Below, piece by piece: positions 22,481-33,281 of a stretch of DNA of 64,000 bases. The number at the start of each line of letters is the position of its first letter. Position 1 is the stretch's first letter. A program made the position numbers and the translations under genes. Under the pieces are notes generated by a model. The model was given only the letters and a program-made list of their open reading frames with translations, searched no databases and was not told where the DNA came from. The DNA is from Podocnemis expansa (taxonomy: Eukaryota; Chordata; Testudines; Podocnemididae). The DNA is taken from NCBI GenBank assembly GCA_007922195.1, contig ML682014.1:4676631-4740630 (forward strand). The letters run 5' to 3'.

Positions 22481-24984
22481 ACGTCCAAAAATTATGAGAC
22501 CTTAAATAGCTCTTTCATTTGCTTGTACTTACAGCAGGCCTTGACCACTCAATGGTTCTGGTTACCATGGCAATCAATTTTAGTAACCTGTTGCCTACTG
22601 CAAAAATGCAATGGAGAACGGCCCTTTGGCAACCAATAGTAAAACTGCTGGTGCCTAACTGTGAGTCAATTTTGTCCACCCCTGACTTATATTCAAACCT
22701 ACCCCCTTTCACCTTACTGACAGTGGGCAGTTCTGGGCTTGTTCTCCTCTAAGTAACATTGATAGAAAGCATGTAGTAATTTCTACTTATATCTGTCCCA
22801 TTTTAATTGTGGTGAATTGGCTCCAAGAAGTTATTGCTGTTTGTATATAAAGATATGATGGTCTTTTTGAAGGGTTTCTAACCTTAGAGTAATTGTGCTA
22901 AGAAGTAAATTGTTTTTATTGTTTTCCCCACTTTTATCTGGTTTGCTCCTCCTTGCTATTGATTTTGCCATGGTTAAAAGAAATCTTCATTCGTTTAGCA
23001 CAACCCAGCAGTATGACAGCTCACAAGGAAGAACTTCTCATAATGAATGAAGTGCGAAATGTAGTTTAAAAAGATACTGCTGACATTTGGTGTTTTTAAG
23101 CCTTGCAATAGAGGTAGTTTTCTTAGAGAAAGTTAATATTGTTTCATTTGTGACATCAGGAATGAGCGAATCCAAAAGTCCAATGGCAGATTTAAAGAAC
23201 CAGCTAGAGTGCTTGCACATTAGTACCTCCTTCTAAGTAGAATCAGACATCTTAAGGTATTTTAAGGAGATTATGAAAGATACTAAGAAGGGTTAAATGC
23301 TTGACTCCCACTGACCTACGATGAGAGTTGACCATTGAAACTTTGCCGTGAAAAATCTTCCCCTTTGTGATTAATGCTGTATACTTTCTGGGACTTTAAC
23401 CCTTTCACATGCCAATTTTTATGCTTAATCATGATTGCCAAAGCAAGATCACTGCTTCAAGGACAATTTACCACAAGGACAAAAAGGCCTGACCCAGAAG
23501 TAATTTTTCTGCTCCCAGACCAATTTTTCATTCTGTCAGATGGCTGTGCTGCAGGAAAGGGTAGACCATATTCCAATGCCTCATCAGATAATATTTTACT
23601 TAACCACAAGCTAATTCATTGTGCAAGAATATTAACAGAGGATTAATAACTGTCGAAGTTGAAAGAATTTCAGGAATTATTCTTGTTTTTTTAATTTTTA
23701 TTTTTAGATTCACATTTTATGGAAAATAGTCCCCTTCTCAGTTCTTATACACACTTGATTCTGCTATAATATTTTTCCTCCAATGCAACACTTCTTGCTT
23801 TATCATAGTTACATTTAGTTGCACATAAGATCAGAATCATGCCTTTTATCTATCCTAGGAATAATTTATCCCAAGGTTTTCAAAATTGTACTTCTCAAAA
23901 GTCTTTTAACAGTCACTTTCAGTAAATAAAAGCTCATGTGTCCTTGGCTTCCACTTATTGCCTCAGGTATCTAGACAATCCCTCAGGGGCTTCACTGCTC
24001 TGTCTACTAAAACTCCACTCACATCAGAATACTCATACCAAATATGCTATAAAAATAGAAAACTAACAAATGCATATTACTGTTAAATATCTTTGTTCAG
24101 TGGGGATTTTCCATGAGGAAGTACTGGTCATTGTGAGCAAGGGTGGAAGAACTGGCTCTATATAATGAGCATTATTCAACAAATAATTATTGTGTGTAAT
24201 ATTTTAAAACCATACTGTTTGCTAGCACATGCCAAAAATGAAAAAGAAAATTCATGCAACATTTCAGTTGTCTTCATTTACAAAGGATAAAAACAGACTA
24301 ATTTTGTTTGTTGTTTTTCATTTTCTCACAATTTATATAAAAATTTTCTAAAAATTAAATAGAAAATATTGAAATAGTTTTAAAATATTCATTTACCAAA
24401 ATCTAATTTTAATAAAATGAAGAATTTCCATGTACTCATTTTCAATAAGCATTTTCATAACTTTTTACAATAAAATATTTGGAAAAAATATCTCTTAAAA
24501 TGTGAAGATTTTCATTAAAAATGTAAACATTACAATAGATATTAATATCAAATATATGGACATTTGTAAAAAAAGCAAACATCTGCTTACCTGATTATAC
24601 ACAACTGTGAACTTTAATAAAAGGAATCACAAGTGTGACTTTTTTTAAACAAGCCGAAGAATACGAGAGTGAGGTTTTCAAAATGTTCACTTATTTGAAT
24701 AGAAGCCAAGGCAAGCCAATATTGAGCAATTTGAAAAGTCCAACACAACATAGTTACTCTTGCTCTTCATTGAGTCTTTCTGCTGATTTCAGTGGGAGTT
24801 AGCAAAGGCTCTTAATTTTTTTTGTTTTTACAAAAGTTCTATTCTCCTGCACTCTTACACATCAGCAGGCTAATGTAAAAAGTTTCCTAGCTTCTATACT
24901 TTGATTTTACATCCTTAGACTCATCTTCGCATTGCTACTTGGTTGTTTGATTTAAACACAAGCAGGACTAGCAGAGGTGAGAAA
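22481..24984. other. Unclassified noncoding sequence
   Basis: 22515-22750 has open frames on both strands but no recognisable protein. 24180-24620 is extremely AT-rich. No RNA gene or named repeat was seen. Confidence 0.5.
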
Positions 24985-25450
24985 TCGAGTGGGGTTGTTA
25001 AACCCGCCTAATGTCCTGTGTAGACAGCTCTTAGTTAAGAGAAGAATTCTTTTATCAGCTTAGCTCAGGGCCCACAAGCTGCAGCCCTGGAGCTGCATGT
25101 CTCTTTGTCTGCTCTCTTGTGGCTCTAGCCCCGCCCCCGGCCCACTAAGTGACCCTGGGGATGGTCTAGTGCCAGGGGACCCTGTGGCAGGTGCCCTGTC
25201 TCAGCTCTCCCTCCCCTCTGCAGGAAGCCATACCCAATGCAGCTCTCAAAACATTTGGTTATTGAAGGAATTTTAAAAAATGGCTCTTCTTATCTCTTGG
25301 GTTGCCAGCCCCTGACCTAGCTACTGCCTGCCTGGAAAGCAGATTAACTAGAGCGATGGGAGAACCTCTATCAATGGTGTAGGTACCATCTACACAGAAC
25401 TGCTGCAGAGAGAGCTGCAGCAGATCAGCTGTGCTACTAGAGCCTTTTAA
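24985..25450. mobile_element. Decayed MITE remnant hosting a hAT insertion
   Basis: 'gtgtagacagctcttag' (about 25018) and 'aggtaccatctacacag' (about 25380) resemble the GTGTAGAC / GTCTACAC ends of the same MITE group seen at 20157, 49317 and 56139. The stretch is interrupted by the hAT-like element at 25066-25314. Ends are approximate. Confidence 0.45.
25066..25314. mobile_element. hAT-type nonautonomous element
   Basis: It begins 'cagggcccacaagctgcagc' and ends 'gggttgccagcccctg'. 'ggagctgcatgtctctttg' and 'tggctcttcttat' match the hAT family in which GAGCTGCATGTGGCTCTT is internal. Flanking octamers 'gcttagct' (25058-25065) and 'acctagct' (25315-25322) agree at 6 of 8 positions. Confidence 0.78.
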
Positions 25451-26984
25451 CTCTGGACAAGGTCTCAGACTTGAACTGACTTCTTATGGTCTTAGTTCTG
25501 AAAGTGTGCCTCTGACTTTGAATTTTAAGTAATATTTTTGCTCTTATCATCTCATATTCTTGTTTAAGAAACTATATGCTTGTCAATAAATCAGACTAAA
25601 AATACAGTGTCCTTTGTCTGTATACACCCACATCTTTCTGAACAAGGAAATAACCCACTTGAAAAATTCAAATCCTTGATTGCTTGGAAGCTGAGAAAAT
25701 GCTACTGACAATTTCTGAAACCCAGCTACTAAAAGTCTGTGGTTTTGCATTCAAAAGAGCTGTGTTCTCTCCTGGTTGCTGTATTTGTGTAGTCAAATAA
25801 ACACAGATTCTTATAAAAAGACCATAATTTTTTTCCATCTTACTTTAATAATGGTTCAAGTGTAATGAAAGAACCACAATATTTACACAAAATGTTTAAT
25901 TTTTCATATTAAATAACATGTTTTGTTTTGGCTGTTAAACAGTCATCAAAGCAGGTTGGATTGTGGGTTATAGACTGCTCCACTGTACTCTCATCCTGCC
26001 AGTTTCACAGCTCACATCACATTTTTCAGCAAGGTGACCTCAAGCACCTAGCTCAGAAAATGTGGGTCTGGACTGTCTTTGACTGGAAAGCAAAGTCAAA
26101 TGGTTCTTGCTTTGTCTATTTCACAAACAATATCAATTGGATTCAGCCCAGACTGGCTGTCTTCCAGGTACCTGACCCATAGTACAAAGGGGCAAATGTA
26201 AGAACTTTGTTAGTTGAATGTCAGCATTTTTTAAATTTTTTTTCCTAAATGTTGGTTCTGGGTATACTAAGAATGGTTCTGCAGATCATCTGACTGCTGC
26301 AACCCTGCCCTTGATGACTTGTAAAATAAAGCAATTTATATTGAGTTTATTGTTATTTGAAATCATGGATAATTTGTTTAGGGGAGCAAGGTGCCAGCAT
26401 CGCTTGAAGGAGGAGTCATTAACCCCATATTCAAGTAGCCATCTCTTGCCTGCAGCATTGTTAATAATTTCCCTACATCTAACCATCCTTATGAGTAACA
26501 TTATTGACAACACTGAAACAATTTAGATGTCACCTGCAATCAATAGTATCTTTCATTTGTCTATAACCTGGATATGATGCAGGCTGCCCTAGCCTAGCTG
26601 CTTGATGGTTTCTGATTAAGATGTGTAGAGACTTCTCTTGGGAATGGTTCCACTCTCTGTGTAGGGTGTTTTAATTAATGCTCTTCTGTGTAGGGTTCTT
26701 CAGAGCTCTGTTTTGTCAACTATCCTGTTTAGTGTCTAAACACATATGTGAGGCCTTTGCAGGACATAATAAGGTAATTTAGACTACAGTGCGTTCAGGT
26801 ATGCAGACCACACAGGTTTATGTCATTTTTTTTCACAGAACTTATATAGCGCAATATATGTATTTCTTCAGTCCATGGATGTTCTAGGGATTTGAATGAC
26901 AGTGACCTTCCTGCTGCTTCATCTGTATTAGACGGGGATATTTGCTACTAGTCTGGCTTGGAGGATGCTACCAGAGAGCATATA
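25451..26984. other. Unclassified noncoding sequence
   Basis: No gene or named repeat was seen. The (26218-26526) frame of 102 codons has no recognisable domain. Confidence 0.5.
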
Positions 26985-27177
26985 TTACAGAATTATATCC
27001 AATCTGGATCTGAAGAAATCAAGAGATGGAGAATTCAGCACTTGTCTCGGCAAATTTTTTCCAGGGCACAATTAACTTATGGTTAAAGTAGGTACCTAAT
27101 TTCCAGTATTAATTTGGCTGGTTTCAGCTCCCAAATATTGTTTGTTGTTATGCCTCTTACCAAAAGACTGAAGAGCA
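26985..27177 (-). mobile_element. CR1-type LINE, segment 1 of 3
   Basis: 'agatggagaattcagcactt' and 'tgcctcttaccaaaagactg' follow, in antisense, a very common CR1 segment. It is colinear with the segments at 27560 and 29010 and is interrupted first by the hAT-like element. Confidence 0.75.
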
Positions 27178-27185
27178 CTTTAGTA

Positions 27186-27551
27186 CAGTGTTGTTGCTAG
27201 CACCTGGCACAGGGGGCACATGCCCTGAGTCCTGGCACCAATGCCCCGAATTACTCACGCAACCCCTGTCAGGTATCCAGGGCCAGGCCAGCCACAACGG
27301 AGCCTGCTTCTCCCAGCCAGTATCCAGGGCTGGGCTGGCCGCAGCAGTGCCTGCCTCTCCTGGCTCGGGCTGCCCTTGGCAGCCACTGCCTCGCCCACCC
27401 CAATCCCCAGCTGGGGATCAGGGGGTGGCCTGGCAACAGCAGGAGTCCAGTGCCCCAAGTCCAGATCAGGGCCAGGGGGCATGGCCAGGGCCCAGGGGGC
27501 ATGGCCAGGGCCCAGGCCCCAGGGCCTTTTGCTGGGGCAACAGTGTTCCTG
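27186..27551. mobile_element. GC-rich hAT-like element with perfect 8-bp duplication
   Basis: 'ctttagta' occurs at 27178-27185 and 27552-27559, immediately outside ends beginning CAG ('cagtgttgttgc') and ending CTG ('aacagtgttcctg'). CAG...CTG termini with an 8-bp duplication are hAT hallmarks. The interior is strikingly GC-rich and carries two internal tandem duplications: about 51 bp (27271-27372, 'gtatccagggc...') and 20 bp (27474-27513). Long overlapping frames here (up to 130 codons) are composition artefacts. The TIR match beyond the first bases is imperfect. Confidence 0.72.
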
Positions 27552-27559
27552 CTTTAGTA

Positions 27560-28005
27560 CTTCGTATTTCCTCTATATGAAAGAGCTTATACACTGTACT
27601 AAACTTACCTGTCAGTTTGCTTTTTAAGCTAAGCAGATGGAGCTCTTCGAGTGTCTCACTGAATGGCATTTTCTCCAGCCCTTGAATCATTTTTTTCTGA
27701 ATTCTTCTACACCGTCTTCAATTTTTCAACATCCCTTTTTAGAAAATGTGGACAACAAAACTGGGCATATTATTCAGTATCTGTTTCATCTATGTCAGGT
27801 ACAAAGGTGAAATCATCTCCCTAAACTTATTCATTACTTCCCTACTTATACATCCAAAGATAACATGAGCCCTTTTTGACCCAGCATAGTACTTGGACCT
27901 TGTTGATCTGCTTCTCCATTCTGACTCTTACATACTTTTCAGCTTCACAGCTTTCCAAGATATAATGTCCAATTCTATAGGTATGGCTTGCATTCTTTGT
28001 TCCTA
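27560..28005 (-). mobile_element. CR1-type LINE, segment 2 of 3
   Basis: It continues segment 1 in antisense: 'gctaagcagatggagctctt', 'aacatccctttttagaaaat', 'gtggacaacaaaactgggca', and 'cttgttgatctgcttctcca'. It breaks at about 28005 where PLE sequence encoding DRARWVPRS begins. Confidence 0.8.
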
Positions 28006-28036
28006 GACAGAGCCAGATGGGTACCCAGAAGTCAGC

Positions 28037-28640
28037 TTGTATAGTAAAAATCCAAGGAGAAAAACAACAGAACACAACTGCTCATCACGTATAGCCATCA
28101 ACTCAAACCTCTACAATGTATCATCAAGAATCCATAGCCTATCCCACAAAAGGATCCCTCACTTTCCGAAGCCTTGGAAGGCAGACCTCTCCTCATTTAC
28201 AGACAGCCCTTCAACCTTAAATGGATGCTCGCCAGCGACTACAGACCATACAACAGCCACAAAGGCAGGCACATATCCCTGCAGCAAACCTTGCTGCCAA
28301 CTCTGCCCACACATCAACAGTAATGACACCATCAGAGGACCTAATCAAACCAACTACTCTATCTGGGGCTCATTCATCTGCACATACACCAATGTGATAT
28401 GTGACATCATGTTCCAGCAATGACCCTCCACCTTATACATTGGACAAACTGAACTCTCTCTTCACAAAAGAATAAATGGACACAAATATGCCATCAGAAA
28501 TGTCCACATTAAAAAACCAATAGGGGACCACTTCAGTCTCCCCAGTCACTCTTTGAAAGATATGTCTGTTACAATTCTTAAACAGGCTAATTCTAAATCA
28601 AAGCTTCAAAGAGAAACCACAGTTAGTATTTATATGCAAA
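28037..28640 (+). pseudogene. PLE linker and GIY-YIG endonuclease (broken)
   Basis: The 128-codon frame (28037-28423) reads 'GTYPCSKPCCQLCPHINSND', then 'TIRGPNQTNYSIWGSFICTY' and 'TNVICDIMFQQ' before a stop. The same frame resumes as 'PSTLYIGQTELSLHKRINGH' and 'KKPIGDHFSLPSHSLKDMSV'. This is the zinc-binding linker followed by the GIY-YIG nuclease. One stop separates them, CQQC has become FQQ-stop, and the catalytic LYIGQTG is retained with G to E just after it. Early linker sequence before residue about 30 is frameshifted. Confidence 0.85.
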
Positions 28641-28911
28641 TTTGATACCATTGGCTTGGGTTTGGATAGAGACATGACTTGGTTTTCTCACTACAAACAT
28701 TAGTCTTTAAAAGTACCATAGGACACCTTTTTCATAACAAACAGTGATGCTGACCTCTCTCCAGCCTCACCCCATCCTGACATATTGTTCCACATTGTTT
28801 GAACCTATGCAAATTGTTTGATTTGCTGAAGTAATCTGACATGATGTGGTGAAATGTAATCATAGGATTTATCTTTCCTTCCCATAATGTAATTTTTCAA
28901 CTTTATGGCAT

Positions 28912-28970
28912 CTGATGAAGTGGGACTTCACCCATGAAAGCTCATGCAAAAATAAATTTGGTAGTCTTTA
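28912..28970 (+). ncRNA. Hammerhead-ribozyme-like core in the PLE tail
   Basis: CTGATGA (28912-28918) is followed by a hairpin GTGGG-loop-CCCAT and then GAAA (28936-28939), with 'gctcatgc' after it that can form a two-pair GC/GC stem. This is the order of the hammerhead core (CUGANGA, stem II, GAAA, stem III). PLEs are known to carry hammerhead motifs. The expected UH cleavage dinucleotide after stem III is not evident in this copy, and stem I is not clear, so activity is doubtful. Confidence 0.5.
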
Positions 28971-29010
28971 AAAGTGCCATAGGATTCCTTGCTTGTTTTT
29001 TTTTTTCTAC

Positions 29011-29585
29011 AGCAGGTGGGTAACTTTGCATCTGGCTGTTTTAAAATCCATTGTGTTTGAATGGGCCCAGATTACCAAACAATTAAGATCACTCTGTATT
29101 ACTGTCTTGTCCTCCCCTCATTATTATTTACCACTCTGGCAATCTGTATATTTTATCAGCAATGATTTTATATTTATTTCCAGAAGCATTTGTCAAAATG
29201 TTGAATAGTATCTGGCCTAGTACCAATCCCATTGGAACCATACTAGAAACATCACTGTTCTATGATGATCCCCCTTTTGCAGCTATTATTGATATCTGTT
29301 ATCTCAGATGGTTAGCTCTTAATCCATTTAGCATGTGATCTATTTATATTGTATAGTGCTAGTGGTTTTTTTAAAGGTCTATTACATAGTCACAGTTATC
29401 TTTATCAACCAAACTTGTAATCTCAAAGAATGAAATCAATTTATTTGACAACATCTGTTTTCCATAAAATCATATTAACTGGCATTAACTATATTCCTAT
29501 AATCTAATTCTTACTAATTGAATCCCATACTGACTTTTCCATGATGATCCAGGTATGATATCAGGCTCACTAGTCTATTGTGAGG
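29011..29585 (-). mobile_element. CR1-type LINE, segment 3 of 3 (RT domain)
   Basis: The minus-strand translation has 'NCLVIWAHSNTMDFKTARCK' near 29030-29090, matching the CR1 RT 'WAxxNxMxFNxxKCKVMH' region. Further in, a 'GLVLGQILFNILTNA'-like piece near 29190-29230 corresponds to SVLGPLLFNIFINDL. Colinear with segments 1 and 2 across the nested insertions. Many stops. Confidence 0.82.
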
Positions 29586-29589
29586 CTGT

Positions 29590-29750
29590 ATATCCAGCTT
29601 TGTTACCAACCTACAGGGTTACTTTGGGCAAGTCACTTGACCTCTGTGCTTCTTATCTGTAAAATGGCTATAGTCTCACATATATCCTTTGTAAAGTCCT
29701 TTGAGATGTACTGATAAAAATTAGCAAATTAGAGCTATATATCACTATTA
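29590..29750 (+). mobile_element. MIR SINE
   Basis: 'ttgggcaagtcacttgacct', 'cttatctgtaaaatggctat' and 'tttgtaaagtcctttgagat' are the MIR core and 3' region in order. It is the best MIR copy in the window. Confidence 0.9.
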
Positions 29751-29814
29751 TTTCATCTATGCTGAACAAGCAAATTGCTTCTGTTTCTCTCTGAAAATGT
29801 GTAATAGCACAGTT

Positions 29815-30065
29815 ATTCATGTCTTTGTGACCTCTAGCTAGATTATTGCAGTGAAGTCTTTAGAACACTGCGGGCAATGCGGGACATGGCAGCCTGCCTG
29901 GTGGTGTTAGCTACAGGGACCTTGTTTCATTAGCTGTCTGAAGAGAACTGACTTCCTCTTCAACTCTGGGAGCTAATTCAAAGTGTTCATTTGAGTTATA
30001 ATCTCTCTGTGGTTTGAAGCCTGGCTACCCCAGAGATTTCCTCCTTACCTATGTGTTATCTATAG
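29815..30065 (+). mobile_element. L2-clade LINE fragment (C-terminal RT region)
   Basis: Plus-strand translation in broken frames gives 'VTSS*LDYCSEVF' near 29830-29870, matching the 'VTSRLDYCNSLL' signature of L2-type RT C-termini. Downstream text parallels 'QNAAARLLTGT...LHWLPV'. The orientation is plus. It is a decayed fragment without other domains. Confidence 0.65.
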
Positions 30066-30278
30066 CTGGATGGACCATATTTACCAGACAATTTTCAGTT
30101 TTTCCCCTGTTTATGAATTCTCCACAAACAACCTATGATATTTATGAAATTTGAAACTCTTTGAAATTGTGTGACTAATTTCAGCCTCAATTACGCATAA
30201 ACTGCAAGTAAATGTTCATTTAGTGGTTTGATGTTCATAATATGCTGTTCAAGATGAGCTGGGTGTTTGGGACTCTAA

Positions 30279-31273
30279 GGCTGTGTTCACACAGCCTCCT
30301 TATTTCGAAACAACAGAGGTTGTTTCGAAATAAGGTTTCAGCTGTTCACACGACGCACAGTTGTTTCGAAACAAGGGGNNNNNNNNNNNNNNNNNNNNNN
30401 NNNNNNNNNNNNNNNNNNNNNNNNNNNNNNNNNNNNNNNNNNNNNNNNNNNNNNNNNNNNNNNNNNNNNNNNNNNNNNNNNNNNNNNNNNNNNNNNNNNN
30501 NNNNNNNNNNNNNNNNNNNNNNNNNNNNNNNNNNNNNNNNNNNNNNNNNNNNNNNNNNNNNNNNNNNNNNNNNNNNNNNNNNNNNNNNNNNNNNNNNNNN
30601 NNNNNNNNNNNNNNNNNNNNNNNNNNNNNNNNNNNNNNNNNNNNNNNNNNNNNNNNNNNNNNNNNNNNNNNNNNNNNNNNNNNNNNNNNNNNNNNNNNNN
30701 NNNNNNNNNNNNNNNNNNNNNNNNNNNNNNNNNNNNNNNNNNNNNNNNNNNNNNNNNNNNNNNNNNNNNNNNNNNNNNGCTGCAGCCCCCTAGGAGTGAG
30801 CTGCTGCGGCAGCTCACCCTGCAGCTCTAGAAAGGTTGTTTCGAAATAAGATTTGGGGGGGCCAGCCCGGACTGCTGGCTGAGCCCCGCACCCCTGACAT
30901 GCTGGCGGTGTCGGGGGCAGCCCCGGCTGGCGCCCCCGACCTGCTGGCGGGGTTTGGAGGCAGCTCGGGCAGCTGGCTCCAGCGCCCCACAGCCGCTCAC
31001 CCCCCCACCCGCCGGGGGCTGCAGCCCCCTTTCTGGGCCTGCAGGGTGAGCTGCTGCAGCGGCTCACCCCCAGGGGGCTGCAGCCCCCTGACACAGGTAC
31101 CGAAATAGCAAGTTCACAGTGTGAACCTGCTATTTTGATTCCCGCTTTTTCCCCTTATTTTGAATTAACATTTTGTTAATTCGAAATAAGTTGTTCCAAA
31201 ATAAAGGTTATTTCAATATACGGTTGTTTCGAAACAACCGTATCAAAATAACCCGCTGTGTGAGAACACAGCC
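30279..31273. mobile_element. Long-TIR, PIF/Harbinger-like element with TAA duplication and internal gap
   Basis: TAA (30276-30278 and 31274-31276) flanks ends 'ggctgtgttcacacagc' and its near-exact inverse ending 'gaacacagcc'. Each terminal region contains TTTCGAAA palindromes: one hairpin at about 30300-30334 ('ttgtttcgaaataag' facing its inverse) and another at 31223-31240. The middle is GC-rich with repeated 'gggggctgcagccccct' and 'gtgagctgctgc' motifs. 400 Ns (30379-30778) hide part of it, so presence of a transposase cannot be judged. Frames through it are artefacts. Confidence 0.78.
30379..30778. other. Assembly gap (400 N)
   Basis: An exactly 400-base N run, inside the inverted-repeat element and next to its GC-rich palindromic core, which would be hard to sequence. 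Confidence 0.99.
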
Positions 31274-31447
31274 TAAGTCAAATAGCATTTTTCCTGTTGC
31301 CTGACTTTTCAGTCCAGCCTTTTAAAAGTACTTCAGACTTCCTCCCAAACCAAATTATGCATATGGGCAAGTAGAGGCTTCTTTTTTATGTCCAGTCTGT
31401 TCTTAGGAGAGAATTTAGGTGGTGAATAGGCAGGCCATACCAGGAGC

Positions 31448-31530
31448 AAATTAGAAAGGAAAATAAAATAAAAAAAGGAAAAACGAAAAGGAAGGAAGAA
31501 AGGAAGCAAGGAAGAGTGAATGGAGGGAAG
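31448..31530. repeat. Purine-rich low-complexity tract
   Basis: An almost uninterrupted A/G stretch with GGAA and GAAA units. Confidence 0.85.
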
Positions 31531-31726
31531 ATAAACAAAACTAAATTTCCAGAAAATAATGGTTTTTGGTAGCAGGCCTAGTTATATTATTCCAGATTTA
31601 TGTGTGACTCAAATTATGTTTAAAAATTTAAATTAAAGCCATTTTGATAGATCAAATTCAAAACAAGGTCCCAAACATCTTTCTGTTTTTTCTTTGGTTC
31701 TTCCTTTCCTTATTTTTCCTTTCTTA

Positions 31727-31950
31727 GGATTAGTCTACACCAGAATATTAGATGGAACTTGTTACATTCCTCAGGGTATGAAAAATATCAGCAGTAAGTC
31801 AATATAGGAATTCTTTTCTCAGCCTAATAACTGCCTCTTAAGGAAATGCATGATCTACACCAATGGGTGAACTCTTCCCTTCAGGTAGGTAGAGTCTATG
31901 CTGAAGGGCTGCAGCTTGGCCACTATACCATTTTAGGTATAAACAAGCCC
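31727..31950. mobile_element. PIF/Harbinger-type MITE with TTA duplication
   Basis: The left end 'ggattagtctacac' and the right end 'gtataaacaagccc' are imperfect inverted repeats; TTA flanks both sides (31724-31726 and 31951-31953). This is the GGGCTTGTCTACAC type. Confidence 0.6.
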
Positions 31951-32324
31951 TTATATTCTGTTTTAACTCAGCTGTATATATAAATATTAAAGGTGTTAGC
32001 ATTGTTAAGGAATTCAGTCAGACTAATACCATGTAGAGAGGCAGAACTCATTGTTTTCATAACTTCTTGGCTGTCAGCTAAAGAGTAAGACAATGTCTTT
32101 CAGACATTGTCTCACACATAGAAACATAACTTAGTATTTCTGAGGTGACACTGCATTTTGTAGTGTCGACTACTAGGCACTTGGTTAAAGATAAATTATC
32201 AAAAATATTATAAGTATTGGGAGGTGTATTTATTTAGATTCTTCAATATGCTAAAAAGGCAGCTATCAGTAGTCTTCATGTTCCTTTGAACATAAAAATG
32301 ACTCCTAAATGGATCAGCACTGAC

Positions 32325-32415
32325 TTGTGGGTCTCCAGGAGTTTAAGGTGCTGGTTTTGATTGATGAAGCCCTATATGGCCTGGCATGTCTCCTTGTTGC
32401 TATACAGCTGTATAT
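32325..32415 (+). mobile_element. L2-clade LINE fragment, very short
   Basis: Plus-strand 'LQEFKVLVLIDEALYGLACLL' matches the L2 segment 'FRIRFKVLVLTYKALNGLGP' as I recall it. Only about 30 codons remain. Confidence 0.5.
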
Positions 32416-32653
32416 AACAGAGGCATTTGAACTACATCATTCTCATTTAAAAAAAAAGAGAGAGAGATGGTCTCCCAGCAGGGTATTTTCGGGGGGGGCT
32501 TACTCTCCATCTTGGTCCAAAATAACCCACTGTTAGATAACCTTACAGGTATGCAGCAGAAGACATTTGTTTAGTAGAGTTGTAGAAAGGGCTGAAGGTA
32601 TGAGTTCTACAGTAATGACAGAGTGAAAATGAGGGGTATTCAATCAGTCAATC

Positions 32654-32735
32654 AAATCATAGGGTTAGAAGGGACTTCATGAGATCATCAAGTCCGACCC
32701 CCTGGGGCTTGAACCAAGGACCTTCTATAAGTGGT
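32654..32735 (-). mobile_element. CR1 LINE 3' tail
   Basis: 'aatcatagggttagaaggga' then 'tcatgagatcatcaagtccg' is the reverse complement of the CR1 3' end, close to the ATCATAGAATCATAGGGTTGG family form. Confidence 0.85.
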
Positions 32736-33017
32736 TGAGCTCCTGAGTAAATGAGTATTGTAATGCTGCTGGGATTCTACTGTATTATTAGTCGTGTGTT
32801 GGGGCCTATAGCTGTACATAATTGTTATTGTTTAAATCTAAATAAATAAAATGAAGCAATTTATTATACAATATAAATTCCAGTACCCCAGGCACTACCA
32901 TAGCTCCTGAACAATCTCCTGCATTTTCAAAAGCAGGAGGAAAAGATGACCGATATAGTATCAATAATCTAAAGGCAGAGGTAACATCACTGTGGCTGAT
33001 GACACAGTTTCTTATAC

Positions 33018-33281
33018 CAGTGTTCCCAGCCTTTTCTTTCACATGGACTACTGCATTATCTTTGACAGCTTTTGAAGACCCCACATAAGCAAGCCATTTT
33101 CAACTTTTTTAAACATAGCCTATGTCTGATGGGAGTCAAACTTGTATATCTATTTATAATAATGTATTATGCTTACTTACAAACACATTGCACTCATCAC
33201 AGTACATTTATCTGCAGTATATTTATCTGTATTAATTATCTTTCTCCCACCCCACCATTGACCACAGGTTGGGAGCCACTA
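33018..33281. mobile_element. hAT-type element with perfect 8-bp duplication
   Basis: 'tcttatac' is repeated exactly at 33010-33017 and 33282-33289. Ends 'cagtgttcccagcctttt' and 'aggttgggagccacta' are the known CAGTGGTTCCCAACCTTTT-type hAT TIRs, the last base G changed to A. It is nonautonomous; no transposase sequence seen. Confidence 0.9.

Larger units (their letters stand above)
28006..29010 (+). mobile_element. Penelope-like element, 5'-truncated, nested in CR1
   Basis: It starts inside the RT-endonuclease linker (plus-strand 'DRARWVPRSQ', 28006-28035), runs through endonuclease and 3' UTR, and ends in the shared tail 'gtctttaaaagtgccatagg' then 'attccttgcttg' and a T-run. The host CR1 continues on both sides. 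The target duplication is not clear: 'ttcctagac' against 'tttctacag' is only a possibility. A second partial tail ('agtctttaaaagtaccatag') sits at 28698-28720 inside the 3' UTR, perhaps a small nested tail. Confidence 0.85.

Noticed and set aside
27188..27690. Several long overlapping frames on both strands
   Set aside because: They arise from a GC-rich hAT-like insertion with few stop codons in any frame and have no recognisable protein.
28014..29022. Apparent target duplication 'cagatgggta' / 'caggtgggta' around the PLE at 28006
   Set aside because: The left copy is part of the PLE linker itself (it encodes ARWV), so the match is coincidental; the true duplication remains unresolved.
30242..31108. 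Frames of up to 264 codons
   Set aside because: Most of their length is the 400-N gap, and the rest is inverted-repeat element sequence.
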